A DNA stretch of 44,006 bases from Rhodobacteraceae bacterium LNNU 3342 (GTDB lineage: Bacteria > Pseudomonadota > Alphaproteobacteria > Rhodobacterales > Rhodobacteraceae), in contig VUAW01000023.1 of the NCBI GenBank assembly GCA_008711135.1, forward strand, positions 1 to 44,006, in the 5' to 3' direction. Shown one piece after another: positions 16,702 to 25,479 of the stretch; position 1 is the stretch's first letter, and each line of letters opens with the position of its first letter. The notes below the pieces were generated by a model that saw only the letters and a program-made list of their open reading frames with translations, was not told where the DNA came from and searched no databases. The position numbers and the translations under genes were made by a program.

Positions 16702-17861
16702 TGACCGACCTGAGCTTTGAATGGAAACATCTGGCCTTTGCCGCAGGCCGAGCCTTTACCGAAACCTATGGCTTCAACGGCTCGCAGGGGCTGACCCATC
16801 TGGAGAGCGTGCTGATCTGCCCGAAGGACCGCCAATCGCGGACGCTCTTGATCTTCATGCACCCGGCTTCGACCCTGCAGCTTCTGCCGCTGCCGCAGGC
16901 CATGGCGCGTGCGGGCTATCATGTGCTGTGCGCGGGCAGCCGCTATCAGCGCAATGATACCAGCCTGATCATGGAGAATGTACTGCTGGATCTGGGTGCC
17001 TGGATCAACGCAGCGCGCAATGACTGGGGCTATGACAAGGTGGTGCTCTGCGGCTGGAGCGGGGGTGGCTCGCTGACCATGCTCTACCAGTCGCAGGCCG
17101 AGCGCCCCACGATCACCGCCACCCCGGCGGGCGATACGGCGGATATCGCGGGCGCGGGCCTCATGCCCGTCGATGCGGTACTAAACCTTGCAGCCCACAG
17201 CTCGCGCGCGCTTTTGCTGACTGAATGGCTGGATCCCTCAATGCGCGATCCGCACGATCCCGATGACCGCGATCCCGCGCTGGACCTGTACGGTCAGGCC
17301 GGACGAGATACGCCCTTCACCACCGAGTTCCTGATCCGATACCGCGCCGCGCAGCAGGCGCGGATGGAGGGCATCACCGAACAGGTACTGGAGACGCTCC
17401 ATCGCTTGAAATCCGCAGGCGGCAGAGAGGTCGAGCGGGTCTTTGTCACCCATCGCACCATGGCCGATCCGCGTTTCCTTGACCCGACCATCGACCCGAA
17501 CCAGCGCCGCCCGGGCTGGACCTACCTGGGCGACCCGGAAACCGTGAACAGCGGGCCGGTCGGGCTGGGGCGCGTCTCCACCCTGCGCAGCTGGTTGTCG
17601 CAATGGTCGCCGGCGCATACGCGCGCGGACTCACTGGTGACCGCGCGCGATGTCACCGTGCCCTTCCTCGCCGTGGAATGCGGGGCCGATGATGTGGTGC
17701 CGCAGCCCCATACCACCCGCATCTTCGACACGGTCGCCTCGCGCGACAAACAGATGCAGGTCGTGCCCGGGGCCAACCATTACTTCGTCAACCAGCCCGC
17801 CGAACTGGCGGCTGCGGTTACGCTGGTTTCCGATTGGCTGGCTGCACGAAATTTCGGATAG
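16701..17861 (+). CDS. Alpha/beta-hydrolase, 386 aa
   Basis: The fold is shown by LLIFMHPAST (oxyanion strand), the nucleophile elbow CGWSGGGSL (Ser near residue 118), a late acid in VECGADDVVPQPHT and the catalytic histidine in PGANHYFVNQ. It has no signal peptide, so it acts in the cytoplasm on what the transporter imports. Coupled by TGATG to the ATPase gene, it probably hydrolyses an ester, lactone or amide to release the compound degraded by the divergent operon. The cap insertion (residues about 150-290) is long and asp/arg-rich, and the subfamily is not recognised. Confidence 0.75.
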   Translation: MTDLSFEWKHLAFAAGRAFTETYGFNGSQGLTHLESVLICPKDRQSRTLLIFMHPASTLQLLPLPQAMARAGYHVLCAGSRYQRNDTSLIMENVLLDLGAWINAARNDWGYDKVVLCGWSGGGSLTMLYQSQAERPTITATPAGDTADIAGAGLMPVDAVLNLAAHSSRALLLTEWLDPSMRDPHDPDDRDPALDLYGQAGRDTPFTTEFLIRYRAAQQARMEGITEQVLETLHRLKSAGGREVERVFVTHRTMADPRFLDPTIDPNQRRPGWTYLGDPETVNSGPVGLGRVSTLRSWLSQWSPAHTRADSLVTARDVTVPFLAVECGADDVVPQPHTTRIFDTVASRDKQMQVVPGANHYFVNQPAELAAAVTLVSDWLAARNFG

Positions 17862-17886
17862 TGCGCAACCGCAACAGAGACGCGAC

Positions 17887-18588
17887 ATGGCTGACGACAT
17901 CTATGCAAGGATCCGCGTCCTTATCGCCGAAGGGGCCTATATCGGCGGCGATGCCATTCCTGAAAGTGAGCTGGCAACCCGGCTAGGTGTAAGCCGCACG
18001 CCCATCCGCGAAGCGATGCGGCGGTTGCAGGCTGAAGGGATCATCCAGCGCGAGGCCTATCGCCGGGCGGTTCTGGTCGAGGTCGATCCGAACGAGGTCA
18101 TCCATATCTTCACCGCCCGCGCGGCGCTGGAACCGATCGCAACCGGCATGGCGGTGGCCCGGGCGGATGCGGCGTTCATCGATGGGCTGCGCGACCTGCA
18201 TGACCGGATGGACCACGCCATCCATCTGCCCGACCCGGACCGGCGCGCCTATCGAGAGTGCAACGCGCAGTTTCACCGGCTAATCTGGCGGCAGGGCGGC
18301 AATGCCATCTTTGCCGATCTGGTCAATCTTGTGGCGCGCAAACCCGTGGTCAGCCCCACGTTCAACAGCTGGACCCGCGAAGAGCTGATCCGCGGTAATC
18401 GCCAGCACAATGATGTGGTCTCTGCCATTGCCGCCCAGGACAAGGATTGGGCTGAGGCTGCGATGGCTGCCCATCTGTTCAGCTCACGCGCCACATATCG
18501 CCGGATCAGCGGAGAGAAGGGATTGTATGAAGGTGAAACGGGAACAGTTGAAAGGAGAAACTCGAAGAATGGCCCGCATGAGCAGTGA
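17887..18588 (+). CDS. GntR-family regulator, FCD-type
   Basis: 233 residues. The N-terminal winged helix (IYARIRVLIAEGAYIGG, then LATRLGVSRTPIREAMRRLQ) is classic GntR. The C-terminal helical domain (FTARAALEPIATGMAV, FHRLIWRQGGNAIF, HLFSSRATYRR) is the FCD ligand domain, with a metal/ligand-site pattern of Asp/Asn and His residues. The start at 17887 lies 25 bases after the hydrolase gene in the same operon. It most likely senses a pathway intermediate and represses both divergent operons through the TGTATACA site; this is inferred from position and family. Confidence 0.85.
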   Translation: MADDIYARIRVLIAEGAYIGGDAIPESELATRLGVSRTPIREAMRRLQAEGIIQREAYRRAVLVEVDPNEVIHIFTARAALEPIATGMAVARADAAFIDGLRDLHDRMDHAIHLPDPDRRAYRECNAQFHRLIWRQGGNAIFADLVNLVARKPVVSPTFNSWTREELIRGNRQHNDVVSAIAAQDKDWAEAAMAAHLFSSRATYRRISGEKGLYEGETGTVERRNSKNGPHEQ

Positions 18589-18984
18589 GGATGCCATCGA
18601 GTGACGCTTTGGCGTTTACCGCGGGTGGCAAGGTGTGAAAGTTGGAGCCTGTCACTTCCGGAACGTCGAGTGACATCTTTGCCGAGACGGAGCGCCCAGG
18701 AATGGCGCGATCCGAGACCGGTCCTTCAGGCCTGCCGCAATCTGCGACAGCTCTCCTCCAGTTCTGGACCAGGACGTGCCCACCTCGCCGCGCGCTGCTT
18801 GAGTGTCCGCTTTTTTTAGTTTCGCTGCGAGCGCCATGCTGCACTGCCGTCAGGCGGCTTTCCGCTCTTCCTGCACAAGCACTTCGGAGGCGCAGCGGTG
18901 ATCGAGCGGTCGCAGCGAACGGCAGCAAGGTCCGCCGACACTCGATGAAGAATTCAAAAAAGACCGTGTCGCGCTTTGGGAAGC
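18589..18984. other. Intergenic region with a dispersed repeat
   Basis: About 400 bases with no complete gene. The 24 bases at 18912-18935 match 29727-29750 at 22 positions (gcagcgaacggcagca core). From 18902 onward the frame of the downstream HTH gene is open without a standard ATG and reads plausibly (EEFKKDRVALWEALLQSNL), so the region may hold the 5' end of a truncated longer gene. Confidence 0.4.
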
Positions 18985-19000
18985 ATTGCTCCAGAGCAAT
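18985..19000. repeat. Inverted repeat attgctc-ca-gagcaat
   Basis: A perfect 7-base inverted repeat with a 2-base gap, ten bases before the ATG of the second double-HTH gene. The first copy of that gene keeps only the right half (gagcaat, 6153-6159). It may be an operator, but the same bases may be coding, so the call is tentative. Confidence 0.3.
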
Positions 19001-19009
19001 CTCCATCGC

Positions 19010-19393
19010 ATGGAACTGGCACACGATTACCCTCTCACTGTCGCGGATGTTGCGGCCCATTATGCTCTCTCCCCGAGAACCGTTCGGGATCGCCTGAAGG
19101 ACGGAAGTCTCTCCGGCGTACGGGTCAACGGGGAGTGGCGCTGTTTCTGGCCGGATGTCTGGGGTGCTGAGAAGGGTCCCACGCCGCGCGGCAAGAGATC
19201 CAAGGCTTACAAGGCAGATCTGCTGACCAAGAAATCCATCGCCGCCGCGTGGGGCGTCAGCGAGCGGACCGTGGAGCGGTGGATCGCCGCAGGCCTCCCG
19301 ACCCGTAACGTGTTCGGAAGTGTTCGCATCGCCTCCATCGACGCCGAGGAATGGACGCGGCAGCACTTCGCCGTCGCGGGAGACGCAGCCTGA
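19010..19393 (+). CDS. Double helix-turn-helix excisionase-like protein, copy 2
   Basis: 127 residues from the ATG at 19010. The first HTH is LTVADVAAHYALSPRTVRDR, ending WRCFWPDVWGAEKGP; the second is TKKSIAAAWGVSERTVERWI, ending RNVFGSVRIASIDAEEW. It is a clear paralogue of the gene at 6169, with an intact C-terminus (TRQHFAVAGDAA). No strong ribosome site precedes the ATG; the frame is open back to 18902 and a TTG at 18986 is an alternative. Each unit resembles the AlpA/Xis winged HTH that bends DNA for phage-type integrases, and two in one chain is unusual. Confidence 0.65.
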   Translation: MELAHDYPLTVADVAAHYALSPRTVRDRLKDGSLSGVRVNGEWRCFWPDVWGAEKGPTPRGKRSKAYKADLLTKKSIAAAWGVSERTVERWIAAGLPTRNVFGSVRIASIDAEEWTRQHFAVAGDAA

Positions 19394-19682
19394 TGCCTTT
19401 CCCCGCACAGACAGTTGTTCGAAATCCTGACAAGCCGGCATTCCTCCGCCAGCTGCACAAAGGTCCCCCAACATATATCGGCGTTATGTTCGCGGGCCTC
19501 TTTGCGAAAAGTTGCGAAATCCCGACAGGCTGTGCGTTCTCTCCCTCATCGAAAGTCGGATCGCCGGTGGCTTCAGCCCCATGGTGCGGCCCGAGGATTT
19601 CCGCAAGCTCCAAAACGAAACCATGTGTTCAGCAGGACAGACAGAGCCGGATCGCCCTGGCCCGAACCCAAGAGGACGTTGA

Positions 19683-19991
19683 ATGAACCCCAGAACCCTT
19701 GTACTCGATGAGACCGCGCTCAACCGGCTGAAGCGCAACCTCCCTTTGCAACTGCCGGGGATGCGCCCTTCGCACAGGTTGGAGTTCGCGGCCCGCGGGC
19801 TTGGCTATCAAACCTGGGCGTCGCTGCTCTCGGCGCTGAAAGAGGGGCCGGTCCTGATCGGCCACATCGATCCCGAAACTGCGATCGCGTTCGCCGAGCA
19901 TGTCGAATACGATGTGGACCCGGACGACGTCCGCGAGGTGCTGTGCGGGCTCTTCGACATCGAGTGCCCCGGGAACGCCCGCATTGCCTGA
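19683..19991 (+). CDS. Conserved-type hypothetical protein, 102 aa
   Basis: I do not recognise a named family. The sequence has a basic N-terminal helix (LNRLKRNLPLQLPGMRPSHRLEFAARGLGYQTWASL) in two parts, followed by an acidic C-terminal half with DVDPDDVREVLCGLF. The pattern 'helix, GLGYQTWASLLSAL' recalls small alphaproteobacterial proteins of unknown role found near mobile DNA. It follows the double-HTH gene by 289 bases and is followed immediately by an IS3 fragment, so its 3' flank is rearranged. Confidence 0.5.
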   Translation: MNPRTLVLDETALNRLKRNLPLQLPGMRPSHRLEFAARGLGYQTWASLLSALKEGPVLIGHIDPETAIAFAEHVEYDVDPDDVREVLCGLFDIECPGNARIA

Positions 19992-20036
19992 TGTCGGCGA
20001 AGCCGTAGATGGGTCGCGTTACGCCGCCCGCCACCG

Positions 20037-20336
20037 GGCTGCATTCACCACTCGGACCGCGACTCGCAATACTGCGCTCACGACTATCAGAAGGTCCTGC
20101 GCAAGAACGGGTTCAAGGTACCGATGAGTGGCAAGGGCAACTGCTGCGATAATTCGGCCGTCGAAAGCTTCTTCAAGTCCCCGAAGGCCGAAGCGGTCTG
20201 GCGCCGCGACTGGCACACGCGGCGCGACGTCAAGATCGCCCTCTTCGAATATATCACCGGCTTCTACAACCCGCAGCGCAAACACTCGGCACTGGGCTGG
20301 AAATCACCCGTAGCCTTCAAACAGAGGGCCGCTTAA
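20037..20336 (+). pseudogene. IS3-family transposase C-terminal fragment
   Basis: The frame reads IHHSDRDSQYCAHDYQKVLR, then MSGKGNCCDNSAVESFF and FYNPQRKHSALGWKSPVAF. These are the second and third catalytic blocks of the DDE integrase core (D in HSDRDSQY; E in NSAVESFF) and the conserved end of IS3 OrfB. The N-terminal half and OrfA are missing, since the element is cut at about 20037, so it cannot transpose by itself. Confidence 0.85.
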
Positions 20337-20704
20337 CATGAGCACCTGACCAGAACAGAACCGGTGCATCGGGGGGTCGGAGACCTGCGGTGTTCCCGCG
20401 GGTCCTCTCCCCCTCGGCGTCCTCTCAACTCGGCCCAACGAAAAACCGGCGGGTTTTCCCCCACCGGCCCACTCGTTACCACACCCCAAAAGATCACTCG
20501 CCAAACCGCGTCGTTGCGCGGGCACTGAATTCATTGATCCCCCGGAACGGAGGCTGGCAGTGCGCTCCGAGTCTGGCAACTCCGCATTTGGTGCCGCGGC
20601 AGGATCGGCGGCATCCTGCTCGCCTTCCGGTCGTCGCGGATCCGCGTGCGGGCGTTATGTCAACTTTCCTTAGGGCGCCGAAATTTTCACAGAGTTTGTG
20701 CCGC
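20337..20704. other. Intergenic region downstream of IS3 fragment, nothing recognised
   Basis: 368 bases between the IS3 remnant and the 3' end of the leftward OmpA-like gene. The first 50 bases probably include the IS end. aaaaaccggcgggttttccc (20442-20461) is a mild inverted repeat (aaaaccgg/ccggtttt-like) that could act as a weak terminator. Confidence 0.35.
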
Positions 20705-21628
20705 CTAGCGCTGAACCAGCTCGACGCGGCGGTTAAGAGCCCTGCCGGCTTCCGTACCGTTGCTCGCGACTGGCGCGGCCATGCCGACCCCGACTGGAAC
20801 CAGCCGCTCCGGTGCGATCCGGAAATCCCGGGTCAGAGCCGCCACGACATTCGCCGCGCGTCGCTGGGACAGGCCGAGATTGTATTCGGGCGATCCGGTG
20901 CCGTCCGTGTGCCCGACAACCATCACGTTGAGATCGGCGTTATCGCGAAGAGCGCGGGCGATCTCTTCGAGCTGCGGCGCTGATTCAGGCCGGAGCGTGT
21001 CACTGTCAAAGTCGAACTGCAGCCCGTAGATCACCGCCTTGCCGATCTCGCCAAGGTCGCGGGTCATGCTGAAGGCATCCAGCACCACCATGCGCTCCTC
21101 CATCGGCGCGATCTCCACCACGTCCAGTTGGACAACGGGCTGGCGCGTGCCGCCGCCGTCGCGGCTGATGAGCGTGGTCAGCACCGACGCATACACGTCC
21201 CCCTCAGCGCGAGGCAGGCGCGCCGCGACGTAGCGCGGGTCATCGCCGTCCAGGGCCATGTAAAGGTAGCCCTGCGCGAGCGCGTCCATTGCCGCCTCGC
21301 AGCTTCGCTCGCAGGTGTGGATCGGCTCGAAACCAGCCCCCGCCAGCGCGCTCTGGTAATTGCGGAAGGCTTCCAGCACGGAGCGATCCGGCGGCAACAG
21401 ATAGGTGATGCGGGTGATTTTGCCCTCAATCACACGCGTGTCTTGCTCGCCCGTAGCGGCCGGCCCGGTGACCAGGACATGCTCGTCGTACTGCCGTTGG
21501 TCGTAGCGCTCGATCCGCGCCCCTTCGTAGCGCGGGATCAGCGGATGGTCGGCGCTGCCGGCAACATCCTGAGCAGCGGCGGCGCCAACCGAAGCGAGCA
21601 GCACAAGCAAGACAACTGAGAGCCGCAT
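20705..21628 (-). CDS. OmpA-family (peptidoglycan-binding) outer-envelope protein, 307 aa
   Basis: Signal peptide MRLSVVLLVLLASVGAAAAQ, start at 21628 with ribosome site ggag about 9 bases upstream. Residues about 30-190 form a domain with two cysteines (CERSCEAAM). The C-terminal OmpA domain contains YGLQFDFDSDTLRPES, VVGHTDGTGSPEYNLGLSQRRA and GRALNRRVELV, with the Asp and Arg that bind diaminopimelate. It should anchor to peptidoglycan from the periplasm or outer membrane. The DUF4892-like N-terminal layout (adhesive hydrolase-like) is possible but unproven. The upstream DNA is an IS5 remnant. Confidence 0.85.
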   Translation of the reverse strand: MRLSVVLLVLLASVGAAAAQDVAGSADHPLIPRYEGARIERYDQRQYDEHVLVTGPAATGEQDTRVIEGKITRITYLLPPDRSVLEAFRNYQSALAGAGFEPIHTCERSCEAAMDALAQGYLYMALDGDDPRYVAARLPRAEGDVYASVLTTLISRDGGGTRQPVVQLDVVEIAPMEERMVVLDAFSMTRDLGEIGKAVIYGLQFDFDSDTLRPESAPQLEEIARALRDNADLNVMVVGHTDGTGSPEYNLGLSQRRAANVVAALTRDFRIAPERLVPVGVGMAAPVASNGTEAGRALNRRVELVQR

Positions 21629-21744
21629 TTCTTTCTCCGAAATGCAGAGCAGGGAGCACCTGCCCCGAGCCGGCCTGCGATGAGGTGACCACAACATGAT
21701 AGCCCCGCAGGCACACGCAAAAGTACCATAAACCCCACCATGCG

Positions 21745-21960
21745 ACAAGCAGACGTCGCTGATCATGGGGAGCTTGGAGTTCAGGCCGCCCTTTGTGCGG
21801 CCAATGGCGCGCGGGCGAGGCCCCCTTCCTGAGACTTGCCGCCGTGCGATGAGCGCTCAGGTGGGTGCTGTCGATCATGATTGTGTCGCCGCCCCGCATT
21901 GTGTCCCGACACAGGAAATCGGTGTTATGTTGGATCTCCTGCGTGCCGGTATGAACACCG
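21745..21960 (-). pseudogene. IS5-family transposase fragment
   Basis: On the minus strand GGDTIMIDSTHLSAHRTAASL matches, in two overlapping pieces, the catalytic core of IS5-family transposases (MIDATxLKAHRTAASL). A frame change follows before a remnant of the GGLNSKL motif near 21775. Only this core is recognisable, and it lies just upstream of the OmpA-like gene. Confidence 0.65.
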
Positions 21961-22042
21961 GACCGCGCTGCGCGGGCGGTGGCGATCCTGGCCGCGCATA
22001 GCAGGCACCGCCTCACCGGTGCCTGCGGGAGAACTGCCCCCC

Positions 22043-22423
22043 TCAGCGCCAGGCCGCGCACATCAGCTTGTCGCCCGCCAAAAAGAACGGCAGCTCGGGG
22101 GAACCCGTGACAATGTCGCACAGGATCGACGCCCCCGCCAGGAATGCCTCCGTCGCGGTGTTGAAGGGGCGCGCCTCCGGGGTGCCGATGACGTCCGGCT
22201 CGCCCGACGGAACGTTCTGAAAGCCGCTATTGCCAACCCACTTGCCCCCCTTCTGTTCCAGGTAGAAGTCGAGGAGGTTGTCCCGGTGGTAGTAGTCCGG
22301 CAGCCCGATCCGGGGCGCCTCGGCTGGGATCCGGTGGGTGGCTACAAGGGCAGCCAGGACCAACTGCAGCAGGTCGGTGTCTTTGGCCCCCAGGCTGGAT
22401 ACAGCATACCTCATCAGCAACAT
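22043..22423 (-). CDS. Hypothetical protein, 126 aa
   Basis: Starts at the ATG at 22423 after ribosome site gaagga. The family is not recognised. The protein is hydrophobic at the N-terminus (LLQLVLAALVATHRI) without a clear signal peptide. It continues with aromatic-rich DYYHRDNLLDFYLEQKGGKW and ends with LAGDKLMCAAWR. The third-position G/C bias supports coding on this strand. It is flanked by an IS5 remnant downstream and a gene-poor stretch upstream. Confidence 0.5.
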   Translation of the reverse strand: MLLMRYAVSSLGAKDTDLLQLVLAALVATHRIPAEAPRIGLPDYYHRDNLLDFYLEQKGGKWVGNSGFQNVPSGEPDVIGTPEARPFNTATEAFLAGASILCDIVTGSPELPFFLAGDKLMCAAWR

Positions 22424-23085
22424 GTTCGATGTCCTTCTTCTGTGCAGGCGTTGATGCGGGACTGCATCAACGGTTGAGGCCGAGTTGGTCGGCGTCTTCG
22501 GAAGGAACATCGGACCGTTTTGCAGAGCCGGAAACGAGTTGACGCTACGTCATCTTGTTTCGGCACGCCTGACACTGCGATAATGCCGCTGCCCGAAGAT
22601 CCGCTCAAGGAACGCTGGACGTCCCCGAGAGGCGGCGAGCCGGCTCGACTCCTCTGCGCCCGATACGCCTCGGGACGCCACGTGCGTCTCAGAGCAGCGA
22701 GATCATCTCGGGCAAGCGGGCTTGGGGCTGGATCTTGACGAAGCCGAAGTCCTTCGGCTTTCCGTCTCGCCCACCGTCGCGACGGGCGGAAAGCTTCCTC
22801 ATGTGGCTGCAGTATGGAACGCGCAGCGACTCCTCATAGCAGTTACTTGGAAGGAACGCACTCGAACTGCTGAAAGGCTACGCAATGTCTCGCCACGATC
22901 CGGATGACCGGGTCCCTTGGGTGTGACGAAGGGCGGAACCACCCGCGTCAGCGCCCCGTTGCAGACCTGGATGGAAGGCGACATCAGACCTTGCCTTGCA
23001 GCGTCAATCTTCCTTTCGGGGCAGTGGCAAGCAGGAGACGACGGCGCTAATTCTGACGCAGGCAGCCTGCAGCAGGAGCCGGTGC
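22424..23085. other. Gene-poor stretch with one hairpin
   Basis: About 660 bases without a supported gene. A perfect hairpin lies at 22741-22760 (aagccgaa-gtcc-ttcggctt), with no T-run on either side. Nothing else is recognised. Confidence 0.4.
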
Positions 23086-24057
23086 ATGAACGTGAAGCCT
23101 GATCACAAAGCAGGGCGGGACGCGGTCCTGACACACGGTGTTCTGAGCGAGCATCCGGAGGACCTGCTTCATGGAAGCGGATGGTGCGCTGCCAGGGCAG
23201 TTCTTCGCGAAGCGATCCTGAGGCTCTGGAGCGATGATGCATTCGGCCTTGCAGGAAACGTGGCGTTCCGTGCGCTTCTGGCGATCTTTCCGTTCCTGAT
23301 CTTCACGAGCTCGCTCACCGCCTTCATCGGCGACAGGTCCATGGCCGACCATCTGATCGATTTCCTGATCGCGATCGTCCCGCAATCGCTGGTCGAACCA
23401 ATCGTCTCCGAGGTGGAGCAGGTCATGACGGTGCCACGCGGAGGTGTCCTCAGCATTGGTATCCTGCTGACGATCTGGTTCGCGGTGGGAGGAGTTGATG
23501 GCGTGCGCGTCGGACTGAACCGGGCCTATGGAATTCGTGAGACACGCTCCATACTCATGCTTTACACCGTGCAGGTGGTCGTCGTCGTCATGGCCAGCCT
23601 GGTCCTGGTCATGGTGGGTTACCTTCTGGTCATCGCGCCGCGGGTCGGTTCGTTCCTGCACGCACTGATGCCAGGCTTTGATCCGGCCTCGGTCACGTTC
23701 GCGCTGATCCGATATCCTGCTGCGGCCGTCATCCTGATGGCGGCGCTGTTCGGGGCCCATGTGCTTCTGCCGGCGCGTCGCACCCGGTTCTCGAACATCT
23801 GGCCGGGGGTCATGGTGACGCTCACCATCTGGACCCTTCTTGCGGCCGGCTTCTCGTTTTACCTGCGCAGCTTTGCCAGCTATGCAAGCTATTACGCCGG
23901 TCTGGCCGGCATCGTCGCGGCATTATACTTCATGTATCTCGCTGCCCTCGTTCTGATCTTCGGGGGAGAGTTCAACCGAGCGTTACGGATCCGGCGCCTT
24001 GGGCGCGTCCTGCGCGAGGCTGATACACCGCACCATGAATCCGGGCCACGGTCGTAG
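23086..24057 (+). CDS. YihY/BrkB-family inner-membrane protein, 323 aa
   Basis: Starts at ATG 23086 with cggag-like ribosome site. After a soluble N-terminus, the family block LAGNVAFRALLAIFPFLIF precedes six membrane spans, including LSIGILLTIWFAVGGVDGVR, VVVVVMASLVLVMVGYLLVI, FSFYLRSFASYASYYAGLAG and LYFMYLAALVLIFGGEFN. This is the YihY/BrkB (formerly wrongly called RNase BN) fold; its function is not established. The full family length is present. It is convergent with an MscS gene, which suggests a pairing of envelope functions, but they are not in one operon. Confidence 0.85.
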   Translation: MNVKPDHKAGRDAVLTHGVLSEHPEDLLHGSGWCAARAVLREAILRLWSDDAFGLAGNVAFRALLAIFPFLIFTSSLTAFIGDRSMADHLIDFLIAIVPQSLVEPIVSEVEQVMTVPRGGVLSIGILLTIWFAVGGVDGVRVGLNRAYGIRETRSILMLYTVQVVVVVMASLVLVMVGYLLVIAPRVGSFLHALMPGFDPASVTFALIRYPAAAVILMAALFGAHVLLPARRTRFSNIWPGVMVTLTIWTLLAAGFSFYLRSFASYASYYAGLAGIVAALYFMYLAALVLIFGGEFNRALRIRRLGRVLREADTPHHESGPRS

Positions 24058-24210
24058 GGAAGCCTCCCGCTTGATGGCGATGTGGGTCTTGGTGGTTTGC
24101 CGAAGTTCACCGGATCGACACGCCAGTATTGCACGACATCGTCGAAAGCGGCCCCTTGCCTGGATGTTCAAGTACCGTGTGGCTGGCGCTATCGACCAGA
24201 AGGCGACGGC

Positions 24211-25092
24211 CTACTGACGATCCGCCTCGGCACCGTCAAGCGGGACCGGTTCCAGGAAGCTGAGCGTGCGCTGCGGGAACGGGATGTCGATACCGGCGCC
24301 GTCGAGCGCGCGCTTCACCGCCCGGGCCACCTCGTCGCGGGAACGCAGTTCCTCCACCGGCGTGGACCCGGTCCACCAGCGCAGCACGAAGTCGATCGAG
24401 GAGTCGCCGAAGCCCTGGCAGAACACCTCGGTCCTTTTCGAGGCATCGACAGTCTCGAGCCCCGCCAGCGCGTCAGTCAGGACCTCCCGGGCGCGCTCCA
24501 GATCCGTGCCGTAGGCGACACCCACCTCGAGCGTGATCCGGCGCAGCGGCTGGTCGGTCAGCACGATGGTGGGATTGCGGTAGATGAAGGCGTTCGGCAC
24601 GAGCACGAGTTCGCCTGAGCGGCGGCGCAGGTAGGTGTCGCGGATGGTGATCTGCTCCACCTGGCCCTCGACCCCTTCGCAAAGGATGTCGTCGCCGATC
24701 CGCATCGGCTTGCGCAGCAGGATGAGAATGCCGGCGAGGTAGTTCTCGAAGATGTCGCGGAAGGCGAGCCCGACGACCAGCGAGCCGATCCCGAGGCCCG
24801 CCACCACGTTGGTGGCCGACATTCCCGGAAAGATCAGCGTGGCCGAGATGATCAGGCCACCGAACCAGATGAGGCTCTGCGTCAGCGTCCGCGCCGCCGC
24901 GATCAGCGCCGGGCGCTTGTTCCAGCGCCTGAGGAGACGGGCCTCGCCCCGCCAGGCGTAGCGCGCCAGCCCCCAGGTCAGCGCCAGGACGATGAGGGCA
25001 GCGACGATGTTCGGCAAGAGTGCTACAAAGCCCGCCGCCAGCCGTGCAAGCTCGAACCGCAGGATGCGCAGCGGCTCAATGTCGGGGATCAT
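24211..25092 (-). CDS. Small mechanosensitive channel (MscS family), 293 aa
   Basis: Three membrane spans: LLPNIVAALIVLALTWGLA, LTQSLIWFGGLIISATLIF, and the pore-lining helix VVAGLGIGSLVVGLAFRDIF, whose Gly/Ala pattern is diagnostic of MscS TM3. The beta domain (PMRIGDDILCEGVEGQVEQI, then LVLVPNAFIYRNPTIVLTDQ) and the C-terminal alpha/beta cage follow. It opens under membrane tension to release solutes on hypo-osmotic shock. Full length, no defects seen. Confidence 0.9.
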   Translation of the reverse strand: MIPDIEPLRILRFELARLAAGFVALLPNIVAALIVLALTWGLARYAWRGEARLLRRWNKRPALIAAARTLTQSLIWFGGLIISATLIFPGMSATNVVAGLGIGSLVVGLAFRDIFENYLAGILILLRKPMRIGDDILCEGVEGQVEQITIRDTYLRRRSGELVLVPNAFIYRNPTIVLTDQPLRRITLEVGVAYGTDLERAREVLTDALAGLETVDASKRTEVFCQGFGDSSIDFVLRWWTGSTPVEELRSRDEVARAVKRALDGAGIDIPFPQRTLSFLEPVPLDGAEADRQ

Positions 25093-25479
25093 GTGTTTCT
25101 GGCCGGATCATCATTTTCCGAAACGCTGCTGTCTGCGGCCCGGTTCCTCGCCCACCATCGCGCGGCTCTACCGGCCGGCACCGCTGGGGACGTGAATTTG
25201 CTGTGACATCATGCGGCAGAGGGAAGATATAGGCTGCCGCTTCGACGACCACACGCCGCGCCCAAGTCGGCTGCAAGGAACTTCGGGAGGCTATCTCTAA
25301 AGCGCACGGCGTCGATTGCAGCCTCCAAGGTGTGGCGCACGGTTCTCTTCTTCATCAAGCGTTGATGAGCGCCGGTGTGGTTCGTCTGCACAAATCTATT
25401 CAGCATGTCGGTGGCTGCTTCAATGAAGCCACGATGCAGCATTTACCCAGGCCTATTGGCCGGTATGGCACGCTCGATT
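25093..25479. other. Intergenic region, nothing recognised
   Basis: 387 bases between the MscS start and the AraC stop. A minus-strand open stretch at 25209-25442 reads like protein (GFIEAATDMLNRFVQTNHTG) but matches no family I recall; it may be a transposase or regulator remnant. Confidence 0.35.
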
